A stretch of DNA of 64,000 nucleotides from Plasmodiophora brassicae (taxonomy: Eukaryota; Endomyxa; Phytomyxea; Plasmodiophorida; Plasmodiophoridae). Of the stretch, positions 46,849 to 57,714 are shown in pieces. The notes below the pieces were generated by a model that did no database searches, was not told the origin of the DNA, and was given only the letters and a program-made list of their open reading frames with translations. The stretch is from NCBI GenBank assembly GCA_039704465.1, contig JASFAU010000017.1, positions 62,001 to 126,000 on the forward strand. The letters are read 5' to 3'. A program made the translations under genes and the position numbers. Position 1 is the first letter of the stretch, and the number at the start of each line of letters is the position of its first letter.

Positions 46849-47465
46849 TTACGTCCCGGTCGGGTCGCCCAGGACGGCACTGAAGAACGTGATGGCGTTC
46901 TGCAACGCCTGCTGCCGTTTGTCGGCCACGTTGGGGTCGGTCCAGTCCCCGCGTATGGCGAACCCGTGCGCGACGCCCGGGTAGTTGGCGACCGCCGCGC
47001 CTTTCGCAAAGAGCGACGCCTGAGGGACAACGCGCGTGTCAAACGGGGACAGCGGCCGGTTGATCTGGCCTGACGTTGGAGGCGTCTGGGCCCACCAGCG
47101 CATCCACCGTGTGCATTCCCGCGGGTGGCACCTCGTTGCCGTTGAACAGGTCGGGGACGACGGCAACGTAGCCGGCCGTGGCGAACTGATCCGCCAGCAG
47201 ACGGCCATTGCTCAGCTTGTACCCGAATATGTCGGTCGCTGCCGTGTTCCAGTACAGCGTCACAGGCCGACCCCGGGAATGCCTTCCGCCGTCTGGCGTG
47301 CGTACCAATAACAACGGCGCGATTCGCTGAACACGACGTTATCCTGTCCCCTTCGACGGTGACGCTTCGGCAGGCGACATAACACGAAATCCCTCCAATG
47401 GCCAACACGGATCCCGTCGGGGTTCCGCTGTCCACGGTGCCAGCACAGCACGCCAGCGACGCCAT
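46849..47465 (-). CDS. Shortened dienelactone-hydrolase-like protein
   Basis: Exons 47465-47306, 47238-47096 and 47019-46849 (introns 67 and 76 nt, phases agree) give only about 157 residues against about 240 in the family. Visible family parts are the N-terminal CCAGTVDSGTPTG, the strand-turn TDIFGYKLSNGRLLAD, GYVAVVPDLFNG, and the C-terminal YPGVAHGFAIRGDW with the triad histidine. The middle, which should carry the nucleophile elbow (GxCxGG) and the catalytic aspartate, is absent. Exon 2 joins directly to the C-terminal region. The protein should not be an active hydrolase. It may be a decaying gene, or I may be missing an exon, but no such sequence is visible in the 76-nt intron. Confidence 0.65.
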
Positions 47466-47666
47466 CGCCACAGCGGTAACCTGGCCCGGGCGCGCGCGTG
47501 TGTGTGTGGGTGCGCTGCGCGAGGCCTCTGGTAAAACCCGATAAAGGCATCCTGAAGGGGCACACCCGCTTCCAGTTCGCCGCACATCTCGGGGAACTGT
47601 CAGTCGTCAGCAGAGGATGCTGTTCCCGAACTCAGCAGTGTTCCGCGGGGGCAATGCCATCGCACC

Positions 47667-47739
47667 GGCCCCGTGGTGTAGTGGCAGCATGTCGCCCTCC
47701 GGAGGCGAAGGTTCGCGAGTTCAAACCTCGCCGGGGTCG
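47667..47739 (+). tRNA. trnR-CCG: tRNA-Arg (anticodon CCG)
   Basis: Acceptor stem GGCCCCG/CGGGGTC (one G-T pair), D arm TGGTGTAGTGGCAGCAT, anticodon stem TCGCC/GGCGA with loop CTCCGGA (anticodon CCG), T arm GCGAG-TTCAAAC-CTCGC. No intron. Confidence 0.95.
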
Positions 47740-47755
47740 CAACACGTCCGCGCTA

Positions 47756-47761
47756 TTTTTT
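47756..47761 (+). terminator. Pol III terminator of tRNA-Arg
   Basis: Six T residues start 17 nt after the tRNA. Confidence 0.75.
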
Positions 47762-47935
47762 GCCGCTGTCGTTCGGGGCCCACGGGGCCGTGTCACCAGC
47801 ACACACACACCACATGCAGAAGGAACACACACGCACACACACAGACACCTCATCAGTAGGCCGCTGTTCCAAATACGACGACAATCGGGATTCCACGATG
47901 TGTATTTCGTTTTCGTACGCCGCACAGCGCCACCG

Positions 47936-50528
47936 TCAGCAAACGTCGTGTTCCTGGGCGCCGCTCGGGAGCGGGGCGCCGACGACGTCCTCGGCCACGT
48001 GCGCCTGTTCTCGTTCCGGCGCGGGATCAACGACGATGCCGGCGACGACCTCAAGCTCGACCTCCTCGACGACGACGTCCTTGGGGGCGGTCGCCCGCTC
48101 GTCCAGCGTTGCACCGCGAAGCGGGCCGGCGGCGCGCTCCCGACGCAGCTTCAACGTGGCCATGCGCGACAGGCGCTCCTTGGTCGCCGAGCGCGACTGG
48201 TACGCGAACAGGACGGCGAGCAGGACGACGAAGACGACGGAGACGGCGAGGGCGGCGGGCCAGTGCACCCAGGGGCGGTCGGAGAACTGCCCGGCGAACA
48301 CGAGCGCCACGACCGACATGAGCTTGATGAGCAGGTTCAGCGCCGGCCCGGACGTGTCCTTGAACGGGTCGCCGATCGTGTCGCCGACGACGACGGCGTC
48401 GTGGTTCGCCGTCTTCTTCCCCTTGTTGACGCCGGGCTCGTTCAGGTTGCCCTTCTCGACGAACTTCTTGGCGTTGTCCCAGCTGCCGCCCGCGTTCGAC
48501 ATGGTGACGGCCAGCAGGAACCCGGAGACGATCGTGCCGACCAGCATGCCCAGCAGGCCCTTGCTGCCCAGCAGCAGGCCCGTGATCAGCGGCGAGCAGG
48601 CGGCGATGACGCCCGGGGCGATCATCTCGCGCAGCGACGCGTTCGTCGCGATGCGAACGCACTGGGTGTGGTCGGCGACGCCGCCCTCCAGGATGTGCTC
48701 GTCGATGATCTGCCTGCGCACCTCCCACATGATCGACTCGGCCGCCTTGCCCACCGACAGCATGGTCAGGGCGGCGAACACGAACGGCATCAGGCCGCCG
48801 AGCAGGATGCCGGGCAGGACGACCGGGTCCATCAGCGACACTTCCTCGGCTTTCAGGCCGGCCTCGGCGGCGAACGCGGCCATCAGCGCGACGGCGGTCA
48901 GGACGGCGGACCCGATGGCGAACCCCTTGCCGGTCGCCGCCGTCGTGTTGCCCAGGGCGTCCAGGGCGTCGGTCGTGTCGCGAACCGCCTGCGGGAACTC
49001 CTCCTCGGCCATCTCGGCCAGGCCGCCGGCGTTGTCGCAGACGGGGCCGAACGCGTCCGACGCGAGCGACACGCCCAGCGTGCTGAGCATGCCGACGCCG
49101 GCGACGGCGATGCCGTACGTGCTGGCCAGCTGGTCGGCGGCCAGGATGCTGGCGACGATGGCGACGACGGGCGGCACGCACGACAGCATGCCAAGGCCGA
49201 GGCCCTGGATGACGACGGTCGCCGGGCCCGTGTCCGACTTCCTGGCGATCGACTGCGTCGGCGCGTACGTGTACGACGTGGCGTACTCGGTGCAGTACCC
49301 GACCAGGCAGCCGCAGACGAGCCCGACCAGGATGCAGGCGTACAGGCGCCAGCCCAGCGCGTTGTCCAGGCCGAAGGTCAGGTGCGTCGCCAGGGCGGAC
49401 GCGCCGATGACCAGGGCGGATGCGCCGTACACGCCGATCCGCATCGACGTCAGCAGCGACCCGAGCAGGCGTTCGTTGTGCCGCCGGACGGCCGCCTCGT
49501 ACGCGAACTGTTCCGACGACGACGACGACGACAACGGAGGGGCCGGCGCCGCCGCCGACGACGAGTGGCGCACGAGGAGCGTGCCGACGACGGAGCAGAT
49601 GGCGCCGAGGCCGTACACCCAGAGCGGGAACGCCGCCATCGTCAGCTCCGTGTACGTGCGCCCGCTCGCCTGCATCGCCTCCTGCACGATCGGGTCGGCG
49701 AGGAACGCCCGGCCCAGCGTGCAGGCCGCGATGATCGTCCCGACGTACGACTCGAACAGGTCGCTGCCCATGCCGGCGACGTCGCCGACGTTGTCCCCGA
49801 CGTTGTCCGCGATCGTCGCCGGGTTGTTCGGGTCGTCCTCCTCCAGGCCGGACTCGACCTTGCCGACCAGGTCGGCGCCGACATCGGCCGCTGCACACAC
49901 AGTCAGACAGAGCCAGACCGGCGACGCAAACGAACGACAGCAACGAACCTTTCGTGTAGATGCCGCCGCCGACACGCGCGAACAGCGCAATGCTGGAGGC
50001 GCCGACGGCGAAGCCCGACATCCACTTCCAGGAGGCGTGCGCGTCGCCGGACACGTAGTAGAAGGTGGTGAAGAGGACGGAGACGCCCAGGATGCCGGTG
50101 GCGACGACGGTGAGGCCCATGACGGCGCCGGACTTGAAGGCGACGCGCAGGCCGGCGTTCAGCGGGTTGGGGCCGGCGCAGGCGAGCGTCGTGCGCAGGT
50201 TGGCGCGCACGGCAATGGACATGCCCAGGTAGCCGGTCAGGGCGGACAGGACGGCGCCGACGACGAACGCGGCCGTCGTCTCCCAGCCGACGACGACGGC
50301 GAGGACGACGAACACGATGACGACGTAGGCGGCCAGGATGGTGAACTCGGCGCGCAGGAACGCCTGCGCCCCGTCCTGGATCTTGTGGAACGCCGACGCC
50401 GCCTTCGGGTACCGCTTCTCGTCGACGCCGATCGACAGGACCTGGTACGCGTACACGACGGCGGCCAGCAGCGACAGAAGGCCGCCGGCCAGCGCCGCCG
50501 CCACGGTCATGGACGTCGTCAGCTCCAT
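47936..50528 (-). CDS. Membrane H+-translocating pyrophosphatase (V-PPase), K+-dependent type
   Basis: Exons 50528-49949 and 49890-47936, with a 58-nt intron, give about 844 residues and some 15-16 membrane helices. The intron splits the catalytic motif: GGGIYTK before it and AADVGADLVGK after it. DNVGDNVGD follows, and the second acidic cluster includes SDAFGPVCDNAGG and GDTIGDPFKDTSG. In GNTTAATGKG the residue after the two threonines is alanine, as in K+-dependent (type I) enzymes. A Ser-rich loop (about seven serines near 49,510-49,530) is inserted between helices. The enzyme uses pyrophosphate to acidify vacuoles or acidocalcisomes. An in-frame ATG upstream at 50780 would add a poorly conserved leader, so I prefer MELTTSM at 50528. 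Confidence 0.95.
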
Positions 50529-50904
50529 CGGCGTTGCCGCGGCGATCTCAGCGACACACGGGGACGCCGGCGCCGCAAATTGCAAACTGACCAGGGCGCC
50601 CGCGGGACACCGCGTCCCGCCGCGCCGCGGACAGCGCCGTCGACGGCGACTGCGCGCGCCCCCCGCTGCGCCCGAAATAGATTCCTCCGCGTGCAGCCGC
50701 CCGACCTGCCTTCGGAGACGGGGCCCGCGCACTGCAGCACGTAACAGTGGACGGGCGCGCGCCCCACGGGAATGTTCCACGCGCCGCCGTGCGCGCTGCA
50801 GTCCGGGACTGCACGGCGCAGTCGGAACAACCCGGCGCGCGTCGCGTCACACTGATGATGGAATCGCGCGCGTTCTGTGCCGGGCGCGCTCGCGCAGATA
50901 CGTT
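50529..50904. promoter_or_regulatory. Divergent intergenic region, V-PPase / amylase
   Basis: This 376-bp region separates two genes transcribed in opposite directions and must hold both promoters. It is very GC-rich and no TATA-like element was recognised. Confidence 0.45.
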
Positions 50905-52696
50905 ATGTCGATGCAGGGCCGCAGCGTGCCGCTGGCCGGCCTGGTCGTCGTCGTCGCGGTTGCCGCCGGCGTCGCGGGTGCGGCGTACCGCGACCACCGC
51001 ATCTACATGATCATGGTGGAGGCGTTCCAGTTCGGCGGGCAGACGACCGGGTACGGCGACGGGTACGGTGCGTCGCACCACCTCGGCGATCTGGTCAGAC
51101 TGTGCGCCGCCCGCCTGCCGCGTCGGTCTCAGGGGGGGGCGCCCGCGCACAGAGGGGTATCATCAACGCGATTCCGTACATCGCGACGCTGGGCGTGAAC
51201 ACGTTGTGGCTGTCGCCCGTGTTCGACTCGGCGAAGGGCGAGCCGGGCCCGTTCGGCGGCGTGAACGTCAAGCTGGACGCGACAGGTACCGGGCCGAGTC
51301 CTGCGCCCGCGCTTCGCCGTCCGACTAACGATGGGCGGCCGCCGTCAGGGTACTACGCGCGTAACTATTTCGCGATCGACCCGATGTTCGGCACGCTGCA
51401 GGACTACGTGGCGCTGGTGCAGACGGCGCACGCGCACAACCTGGCGGTGCTGATGGACGTTGCGATCGGGCACAACAAGGGCAGCGTTGCGCCGAGCCCG
51501 TCCGGGCGGCGCATGGCCGACGCGCCCGACTTCTCCGTCGACGACATGGTCGAGTTCCTGCACGAGCTGCTCGTCTACTGGGTGCGCACCGCGAACGTCG
51601 ACGGGTACCGCCTGGATCAGGCGTACCAGGTGCGTGCGGCACCCGCACAGCACTCCGCGCCCTAACGCTTGCCCTGTCGCTGGCAGGTCCCCGCACCCGT
51701 CTGGCATTCGGTGATCGAGCGCGTGCGCGCCGCGTACCCGGAGACGTTCTTCGTCGGCGAGGTGCTCTGCGGGGCGACGCTCGACGGGCACGGCGCGTGC
51801 ACGGGCCCGGACCTGGGCATGGCGCACCTGCAGGCCAACATCGCCGCGTACACGACGACGACGGGCGTTGCCGGCATCCCGTCCACGTTCAACTTCCCGC
51901 TCATGCTCGCCCTGCGGCACGCGATCGGCGCCGTCGACCGCTGGGTGGACCCCGCGCCCGCCTACGATCTGCTCGCCCCCGTGTTCCAGTGGATGCACGA
52001 CGACAACCTGACGACGGCGCTGACGTTCCCGGAGGGGAACCACGACTTCCCCCGGATCGGCAACCTGCTCCTGCGAGGGCGCACGCCCCCCGAACAGTAC
52101 TGGCATCGCATCCGCCTGGCGATGGCGTTCACGGCGGCGTACTCGGGCCCGATCCAGATCCGTAAGGCGCGCGCTGGGACGTCGCCGGTGAACCGCTGAT
52201 CACCGACGCGTTCCCCAGTGTACGGCAGCGAGATTGGGCAGCGTCTGGAGGGCGTGACGACGTTCCAATGGGAACGGTGTGCCGAGCGCGGCCTGTGCGA
52301 CGATCACATCGCGCGCATCAGCGGGAAGGTTAACGGGTTCTCCAGCGACGAGATCGCCCTGCAGGTACGTAGACGTCATTGCCAACCGGCGTGTCGTTAC
52401 CGAACGCCCAACGTCCCTAGTCGTACTGGCGGCACCTGATGTCGATTCGTGATCGGCACCTGGCATTGCAACGCGGGCGGACGCTTGTCGTGAACGTCGA
52501 CGACGCCGACGTGTTCGTCCAGGTGAAGGTTGACGCGGGGTCGGGCGACGTCGTCGTTGTCGTGCAGAACTTTGCCGAAACCGACAAAGCCGTATCGATT
52601 CCCGCCGGCGCGATCCCCACGACCCACCACGTCGCGTTGCCGGCACAGATTCGGATCCCGGCCCTGTCGTCCGTCTTTGTCGCCGGTGACGAATAG
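50905..52696 (+). CDS. Secreted or anchored GH13 alpha-amylase-family enzyme
   Basis: Six exons (50905-51093, 51153-51285, 51349-51629, 51687-52161, 52219-52364, 52421-52696), introns 59, 63, 57, 57 and 56 nt in phase, give about 499 residues. A short N-terminus precedes one hydrophobic signal or anchor (LAGLVVVVAVAAGVAGAA). The GH13 regions are all present: DVAIGHN (region I), GYRLDQ with the nucleophile aspartate (II), FFVGEVL with the acid/base glutamate (III) and EGNHDF (IV). LYGSEIGQ and WRHLMSIRDRHLALQRG belong to the end of the barrel and the start of domain C. These enzymes hydrolyse or rearrange alpha-1,4-glucans such as starch or glycogen outside the cell or in a digestive vacuole. 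The exact specificity is not inferable. Confidence 0.9.
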
Positions 52697-52882
52697 CTCG
52701 ATTAGCGCAGCAGCAAGGAATGCACAATACATGATGCTGTCTGCGGTACAATGTCATGTGATGTGTGTGCCGTGCCCCATGACGGCTCATCGGATGACGT
52801 CGACGTCGAATGTATTGCATTGGAGAAGACGTGTGCAAGGTGGCGTATTGCACAGGGTTATCGTGCGCGTCGTAGCTGTCCG

Positions 52883-53686
52883 TTAACGGCGGATTAGGCG
52901 GAACAACGACAGGAGCTCGTCAGGGAGATTCGTGTCAAGAGCCATTTTCTGAGCACGATTCCAGTCCCTGTTGAAGACCCTGCCAGACTCCAGCAGCAGC
53001 CTGACAACTCCCGTATGTCCGTTCGCGGTGGCCAAGTGCAACGGAGTAACTGGTAAGCGACTTCGATGGCTGACCTGAATACGCTGCCCCTGACTGTCGG
53101 TGTACTCGATCAGCGCGAGAACGACGTCAACGTGTCCCAGTTGTGCTGCAAGGTCCAGCGGCGTCCTGTCTTGAGGGTCCCGTGCTACGATGAATTCCAG
53201 TGACGCCGAAGGGCAGCCCAGCAGGATCCCGACGGAGGTAATGTCCCCATTGCTCGCGGCGTAATGCAGCGGTGTCCATTCTTGCCCGTCGCGGCAATTG
53301 ACAACGATGTCAGGGACTTGTACCAGCAGGCGTAGGACAGCGTGCTGACGATTGATTGCTGCCCACAGGACGACATTGCCAGCCCCGCCTGGCCATTCCG
53401 TTTCGTGGACAGAGGAGAAGCCGTACATGGGATCAAGCGGGGTACCGCGCAAGCGAGCGTGACAAATCCAACGAACGACATCTAGTAGATGTTGCTGGCC
53501 GCCGGTTGCGTCCAGGAGTTGGTTAACTCCATCAACGTCCGGTTCGTGGACGTCGAAGTTGTAGTCGTACCGCGAGATGGTTATGACCGCGCCGATCTGG
53601 CCGCAGAGCAGGCCGAGGGCCACGATCAGGACCTGACCCAGCCAGGTACAGGGGCGCACGTGACCGGCGCGTTTGCCGATAGTCAT
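52883..53686 (-). CDS. Ankyrin-repeat protein with N-terminal signal/anchor
   Basis: This is a single exon of about 267 residues, starting at MTIGKRAG (53686); an in-frame ATG at 53818 would add a basic extension. The N-terminus has a hydrophobic run (LGQVLIVALGLLCGQIGAVI). Residues 55-90 carry a short helical segment (LLDVVRWICHARLRG) where paralogues have the Skp1-like part. Five ankyrin repeats follow: VVLWAAINRQHAVLRLLVQ, VPDIVVNCRDGQEW, TPLHYAASNGDI, TPLDLAAQLGHVDVVLAL, TPLHLATANGHTGVVRLL. It belongs to the same secreted ankyrin family but has lost or never had the intron and the full Skp1-like segment. It is convergent with the amylase gene. Confidence 0.82.
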   Translation of the reverse strand: MTIGKRAGHVRPCTWLGQVLIVALGLLCGQIGAVITISRYDYNFDVHEPDVDGVNQLLDATGGQQHLLDVVRWICHARLRGTPLDPMYGFSSVHETEWPGGAGNVVLWAAINRQHAVLRLLVQVPDIVVNCRDGQEWTPLHYAASNGDITSVGILLGCPSASLEFIVARDPQDRTPLDLAAQLGHVDVVLALIEYTDSQGQRIQVSHRSRLPVTPLHLATANGHTGVVRLLLESGRVFNRDWNRAQKMALDTNLPDELLSLFRLIRR

Positions 53687-54456
53687 TGTCCTGGGACTGG
53701 AGCCTTGTGTCTCCAACTCGACGACGTCCTCTCGCCGCGCGCGCAAGCAGATTGAATTCTGACGCCGTGACGCAGTCCTTGGCGATCTTCGCTTCGGTGG
53801 CCTGCGTCGAGAGGCCATGGCGTCTGGCAGGAAGACTCCTGACCTGGCCCGCGATCCACCCGTCGATCGAGTCCCTCATCAGTCAGCACATGTCGCACGG
53901 ATATCGACGTCAGCTTTGGCGTAGTGAAGCAAAACCGGATCGCTTGAGGCTTGATCCCCGCTGCCTCAGGTCGGTGTCCTTCTCGGCCATTCACGACACC
54001 ACAGTAGCGATGATACTGTCGACGTAGCATACAACTTCGTTGCGCGCGGGAGCATGCTGATGTCGTCGAGTCGTCGTCGACTCGATGTGCGCGCGCGCCT
54101 ACCGACCCTGATGCCATGACAAGACAGATGGCAGTCCGCACGGCGTGGTCCGACGGGTACATGGGCCTGGCGCGGCCCTGTGCCGCGTGGGCCGTACGCA
54201 CTCCGCAGGCCGTCGGCGTGCACCTACAGGCCACGGACACTGCCAGGAATGTTCTGACTAGCGCGGTAGGACGCGGACGCCCGTCTCGACGGCCCCAGGG
54301 GCGCGCTGGGTGTCCTGCGGCATCCTACGACGCCTCGTCGACCTGGGCGCAGGCATTGCGGTTCGGTCTGCGATACACCCGTTCTGGCTTAGCACCTACC
54401 CCGGCCGGGTGCGTCTGACCACCTCTACGCGTTGCCACACTTTGCCGCTCAGCGCA
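53687..54456. other. Intergenic, nothing recognised
   Basis: 5' flank of the ankyrin gene up to the LINE 3' end. Open frames on both strands lack conserved features. Confidence 0.45.
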
Positions 54457-54474
54457 AGTTAAGTTAAGTTAAGT
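54457..54474 (-). repeat. LINE 3' tail, short tandem repeat
   Basis: AAGTT is repeated on the plus strand, reading (CTTAA)n on the LINE strand just past AATAAA. A microsatellite-type tail instead of poly(A) is seen in several LINE clades. Confidence 0.75.
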
Positions 54475-56407
54475 TTATTTGTGTTTCGCGCTTTTAACGC
54501 AGGCGCCTCGTTCTCGGATCCGAGGACCGTAGGGAGGCTCGCAGAACGCTCACTTTCCCCGACCTGGCAGAGCCGGTCTGTCACCTCTGTTCTGGGGTCT
54601 TGCAGGGTGGCGGCTCCGGGGCGAGTCTAAGGGCTCATCGAGTCCTCCAAGGTTCGTAGGTGATTGGTCTTCCTCACTTCGGTTGACCGGCCTACACTAC
54701 TGACGACATCCACCCCCCTGTGGGAGGTGGTCACCTTTTTACAGGCGCCCCTTCACCTTCCACCTGCTCAATTGACCCCCTATGGTCAGTCCTAAACGAC
54801 ACTTAATTACTGGGCTGTCGGGCACCCACAGGACAAAGGCGGCGTTGCCTTGGTGGTGCAGCGCTTCTGCACCTTATACGTTGTTCTTCGGCCTTCGGCC
54901 TGTTGCTTTGTCATTAGATGAATATGCATCGTTTGGATTTTGCAGATTTGAGTATTCTTGTCATTTCGTCTTCGTACTTCCATAGAGCTTCTGCGAAGGA
55001 GTTTTTCCATAATCGTTCGTATGTTTCGCGCTCATGTTGTAGTTTGTGGCGTAGTGCAGTGCAGTGTACCAGTTGGTGTTCGATAGTCTCCTCAGCACTG
55101 TTGCAGTGCCTGCATTGGTCCGATTCTCCGGACATTGTTTTGTCAATATTGTGTAGGTGTTTACGCGCTGCACTGTGCCCGGATCGTGCTCTGTTGAGAA
55201 GTGGATGCGTATGTAGCTTTCTGCTGTTGAACGCGATGTCCCATGCGTCGTCTATGTATCGTTTTCGTTTCGGGTAGTCGTCCCACTTGCTGTCTTTGAT
55301 GTTATTTGTTAGGTAGTCTTCTAGCCGCTCGGCTGCTAGTCGTCTTAGGTGGAGTTTGTAGGAGGACAGGAGTGGTGTGTGGTTTACCCCACATTTTCCT
55401 TTCTTTGCTGCTCGCTTTGCGAGCTTGTCAATCTCCTCGTTATGACCTATTTCCAGGTATTTGATCCTTTTTCTGCTCTCCGAGTCTGTCTCCGAGTCGT
55501 CCTCGCTGCTTTCCTCAGTCAATGACGCATTTTGCGTAGGTAGTGAGAGTCGTGCGATGTGTTTGTGTTGTCCTCTTCTTCTGCCCTTTGGCCCGTGTGG
55601 TTCGTGCCGTCATTGGCTTTGCTTTTGTCTGTATCCGATGTTTGTGTTTGATTCCCCATCTGCGATCTGGGGTGGATTGGCGGGTTTTCGTAGTCTCGAC
55701 TCGGGGATTGGTCAGTGCCTGTTTGCCTGGGTGGATTTTCCCTGTCAGTGTCCGTGTTTACATACGACTCCGAGCATTCGGTCTTCTGTGAACTTGTGTC
55801 CGTATTTTCTTCATCTGGTTTTGGGACGTGGCTGGGGATGAAGTGTATGTGTACCTCGTTGTTATTCTCTATTAGGTTGGCCAGCTTGTCAGCATTAGCT
55901 GCGACCTCGTCGTGCACCCTTTTTGGCCTTGTTGGGAGCGATTGCAGCTGTTTGATCCACGATAAGGAGTCCGAGAAGATGTGTACATTGGTGTCGTTGA
56001 AGTTCTCATCGATGGCGACGTCCAGTCCGCATCCTAATGCAATGAGTTCTGTTTCGTAGCTGGAACGGACGATGACCGGGCTTAAGGCGGTTTCTCTCAC
56101 CGTTTCAGTGGGAGGGTACTCCCTATTGTCTATGACGAGCGCAGCTGCTCCTGCGTTCTCCCCAGGGGTCAGGCTTCCATCAGTCCATATTTCTATAGGT
56201 GGTTCTTGGGGTAGTAGCTCGTCTGTGAGGTGTTTTTCGATCGCTTCTGATCTAGAACTCGTGTGGAATTGCACCTGATAGAGTTTTTCCAGTGTCTGTT
56301 CACTTAGTTTTACTTTTGGATGTACTTCAGTGTACGTTCTGGGCATGTCCTCGTTGAGGGTCTTCCCCACTATTCCTAGGGGGCTCCATCCATCTCCCTC
56401 ACCGTCC

Positions 56408-56412
56408 CAAGT
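56408..56412. repeat. Target-site duplication, left (CAAGT)
   Basis: CAAGT directly precedes the left LTR and recurs at 62245-62249 after the right LTR. Five-base duplications are typical of Ty3/gypsy integrases. Confidence 0.92.
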
Positions 56413-56546
56413 TGTTATGGCACGGCCGCGACGGGGGTCGCGCAGCCGCGCAGTTTGAATAAACGTCCACGGCAACCGACGGCTTCGGCAGTCGGTTAAT
56501 TCCGTGTTGTGGAGACAATAGTCGTCCGTCGTGTCGTCTCCTGACA
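56413..56546 (+). repeat. 5' LTR (134 bp)
   Basis: Begins TGTTATGG, ends CTGACA. It contains AATAAA at 56458-56463. It is identical to 62111-62244. Confidence 0.95.
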
Positions 56547-56567
56547 TCTTAACCGACCTTAACCGTT

Positions 56568-56672
56568 CGTCACCGTCTGTCGTCGCATCGTCTGTCGCTG
56601 TCTGTCGTCACCGTCTGTCGTCGCATCGTCTGTCGCCGTCTGTCGTCACCGTCTGTCGTCGCATCGTCTCTC
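56568..56672 (+). repeat. Tandem repeat in the element leader
   Basis: Almost three copies of a 38-bp unit built from CGTCTGTCGTC lie between the left LTR and gag. It is absent at the right end. Confidence 0.75.
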
Positions 56673-56727
56673 GATCGTCTACCTTCGGCCTGTCCGCCCC
56701 CTTCGTTCTTCGCTCGTGTACGTCTCG

Positions 56728-57714
56728 ATGACGGTCACGCGCTCCGGCTCGACGGGCTCGACGGCTGACGAAGCCAAGTGCCCAACGACGCCTCCCTCTC
56801 CCATCGACCCAACGACCTTGGCCGATGTGGACGCCGCCGATCGCGCCCTCGCGGGTGCCTTACGGGCCTTCCAGATCCAACAGGATGCGTTCTTCACGGA
56901 AATGCGGGCTCGCGCTGAGGAGCAGCTGAAGATCTTTACCAACGCGCTTGCCAGTCCACACTCTACGCCGCCTACGCCCATGACCGATCCCTCGGCAACA
57001 TCTGCTGAGCCGTCGTCACATGGCAACGATCCTGTTGTCACGACGACTAAGGTGTCGTTGAGCGAATTTTCCGGCAATTCCGACGACCTGCCGGCGAGCG
57101 AGTGGCTGGCGCTATTCGCTAGCATTGCCCGCGTCGATCTCTCGTCGACCCAGCCACTGTCAGCGGGCGCTCGTGCGCTCCTGGCTAGCTGCCTGAAGGG
57201 CGAAGCGCGTTTCGTTTTTCGTCAACTGGATGCGACCGCCTCCCCAGCCGCGTTCGCCGCGCTGCTCCGGTTTAATTTTCCAGAACCGGACGTCGAGACC
57301 CTCGAATCCCGGTTCGATGCCCTTCGTCAAACGGGACCGTTCGATGCTCATCTGCGTCGGTTCATGTACCTGTACAACGCCGTACAGTCGGCCTCGAAGG
57401 GCGAGTACAGTCTCCCGTCAAAGCGCCTGGCGACGAAGTTCCGCAAGTCGCTCGCCCCAGAGCTTTCGACCGAGCTCTTCAAGCTCAATCCGCCGACATT
57501 CGACGCCATGGTCAAAGAGGCAGCGCGCCTGGCCCCCCTCTATGCCCCGGCACACGCGCTCCTAGCTACGGATGCCTCGCCGACCACTCGGACCAAGCTA
57601 ACGCCGGAGGAGCGCGAGCGCTGCAAACGGCAAGGATTGTGCATGTATTGCCGGCAGCCCGGCCATATGGTCGCAACATGCCCACATCGTCCGCCGGGAA
57701 ATGGTCAAGGGTGA
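56728..57714 (+). CDS. gag: Retrotransposon Gag with CCHC zinc knuckle
   Basis: The protein is 328 residues from the ATG at 56728. The capsid-like core reads [49 protein letters not shown] and [15 protein letters not shown] single zinc knuckle [14 protein letters not shown] lies near the C-terminus. Gag packages element RNA into virus-like particles. The frame is open throughout. It overlaps the protease frame for about 75 bp, where a -1 frameshift could make Gag-Pol. Confidence 0.9.
   Translation: MTVTRSGSTGSTADEAKCPTTPPSPIDPTTLADVDAADRALAGALRAFQIQQDAFFTEMRARAEEQLKIFTNALASPHSTPPTPMTDPSATSAEPSSHGNDPVVTTTKVSLSEFSGNSDDLPASEWLALFASIARVDLSSTQPLSAGARALLASCLKGEARFVFRQLDATASPAAFAALLRFNFPEPDVETLESRFDALRQTGPFDAHLRRFMYLYNAVQSASKGEYSLPSKRLATKFRKSLAPELSTELFKLNPPTFDAMVKEAARLAPLYAPAHALLATDASPTTRTKLTPEERERCKRQGLCMYCRQPGHMVATCPHRPPGNGQG

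Larger units (their letters stand above)
54457..56412 (-). mobile_element. LINE (non-LTR retrotransposon), 3' part with RNase H
   Basis: This is the 3' portion of the LINE whose reverse transcriptase lies at 62,245-64,000, cut by an LTR element. On the minus strand, 56,407-55,519 reads an RNase H domain: IEIWTDGSL (first Asp), SSYETELIAL (Glu), HIFSDSLSWI (Asp). An acidic Ser/Thr-rich stretch and a frame change at 55,519 follow. The second frame (to 54,914) supplies the C-terminal RNase H part (GHNEEIDKLAKRA) and a zinc knuckle CRHCNSAEETIEHQLVHC. The 3' end has AATAAA (54,474-54,479) and a short tandem (CTTAA)n tail at 54,457-54,474. The frame break suggests an inactive copy. Confidence 0.88.

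Noticed and set aside
48051..50780. Very long minus-strand open frame (over 900 codons) offset from the pyrophosphatase
   Set aside because: It coincides with the true V-PPase exon 1 only at its 5' end and then runs out of frame with the second exon. The composition is Arg/Gly-rich shadow translation of GC-rich DNA.
50529..50780. N-terminal extension of the V-PPase from the ATG at 50780
   Set aside because: The added 84 residues are Arg-rich and low complexity, unlike V-PPase N-termini, while the ATG at 50528 directly precedes the first membrane helix.
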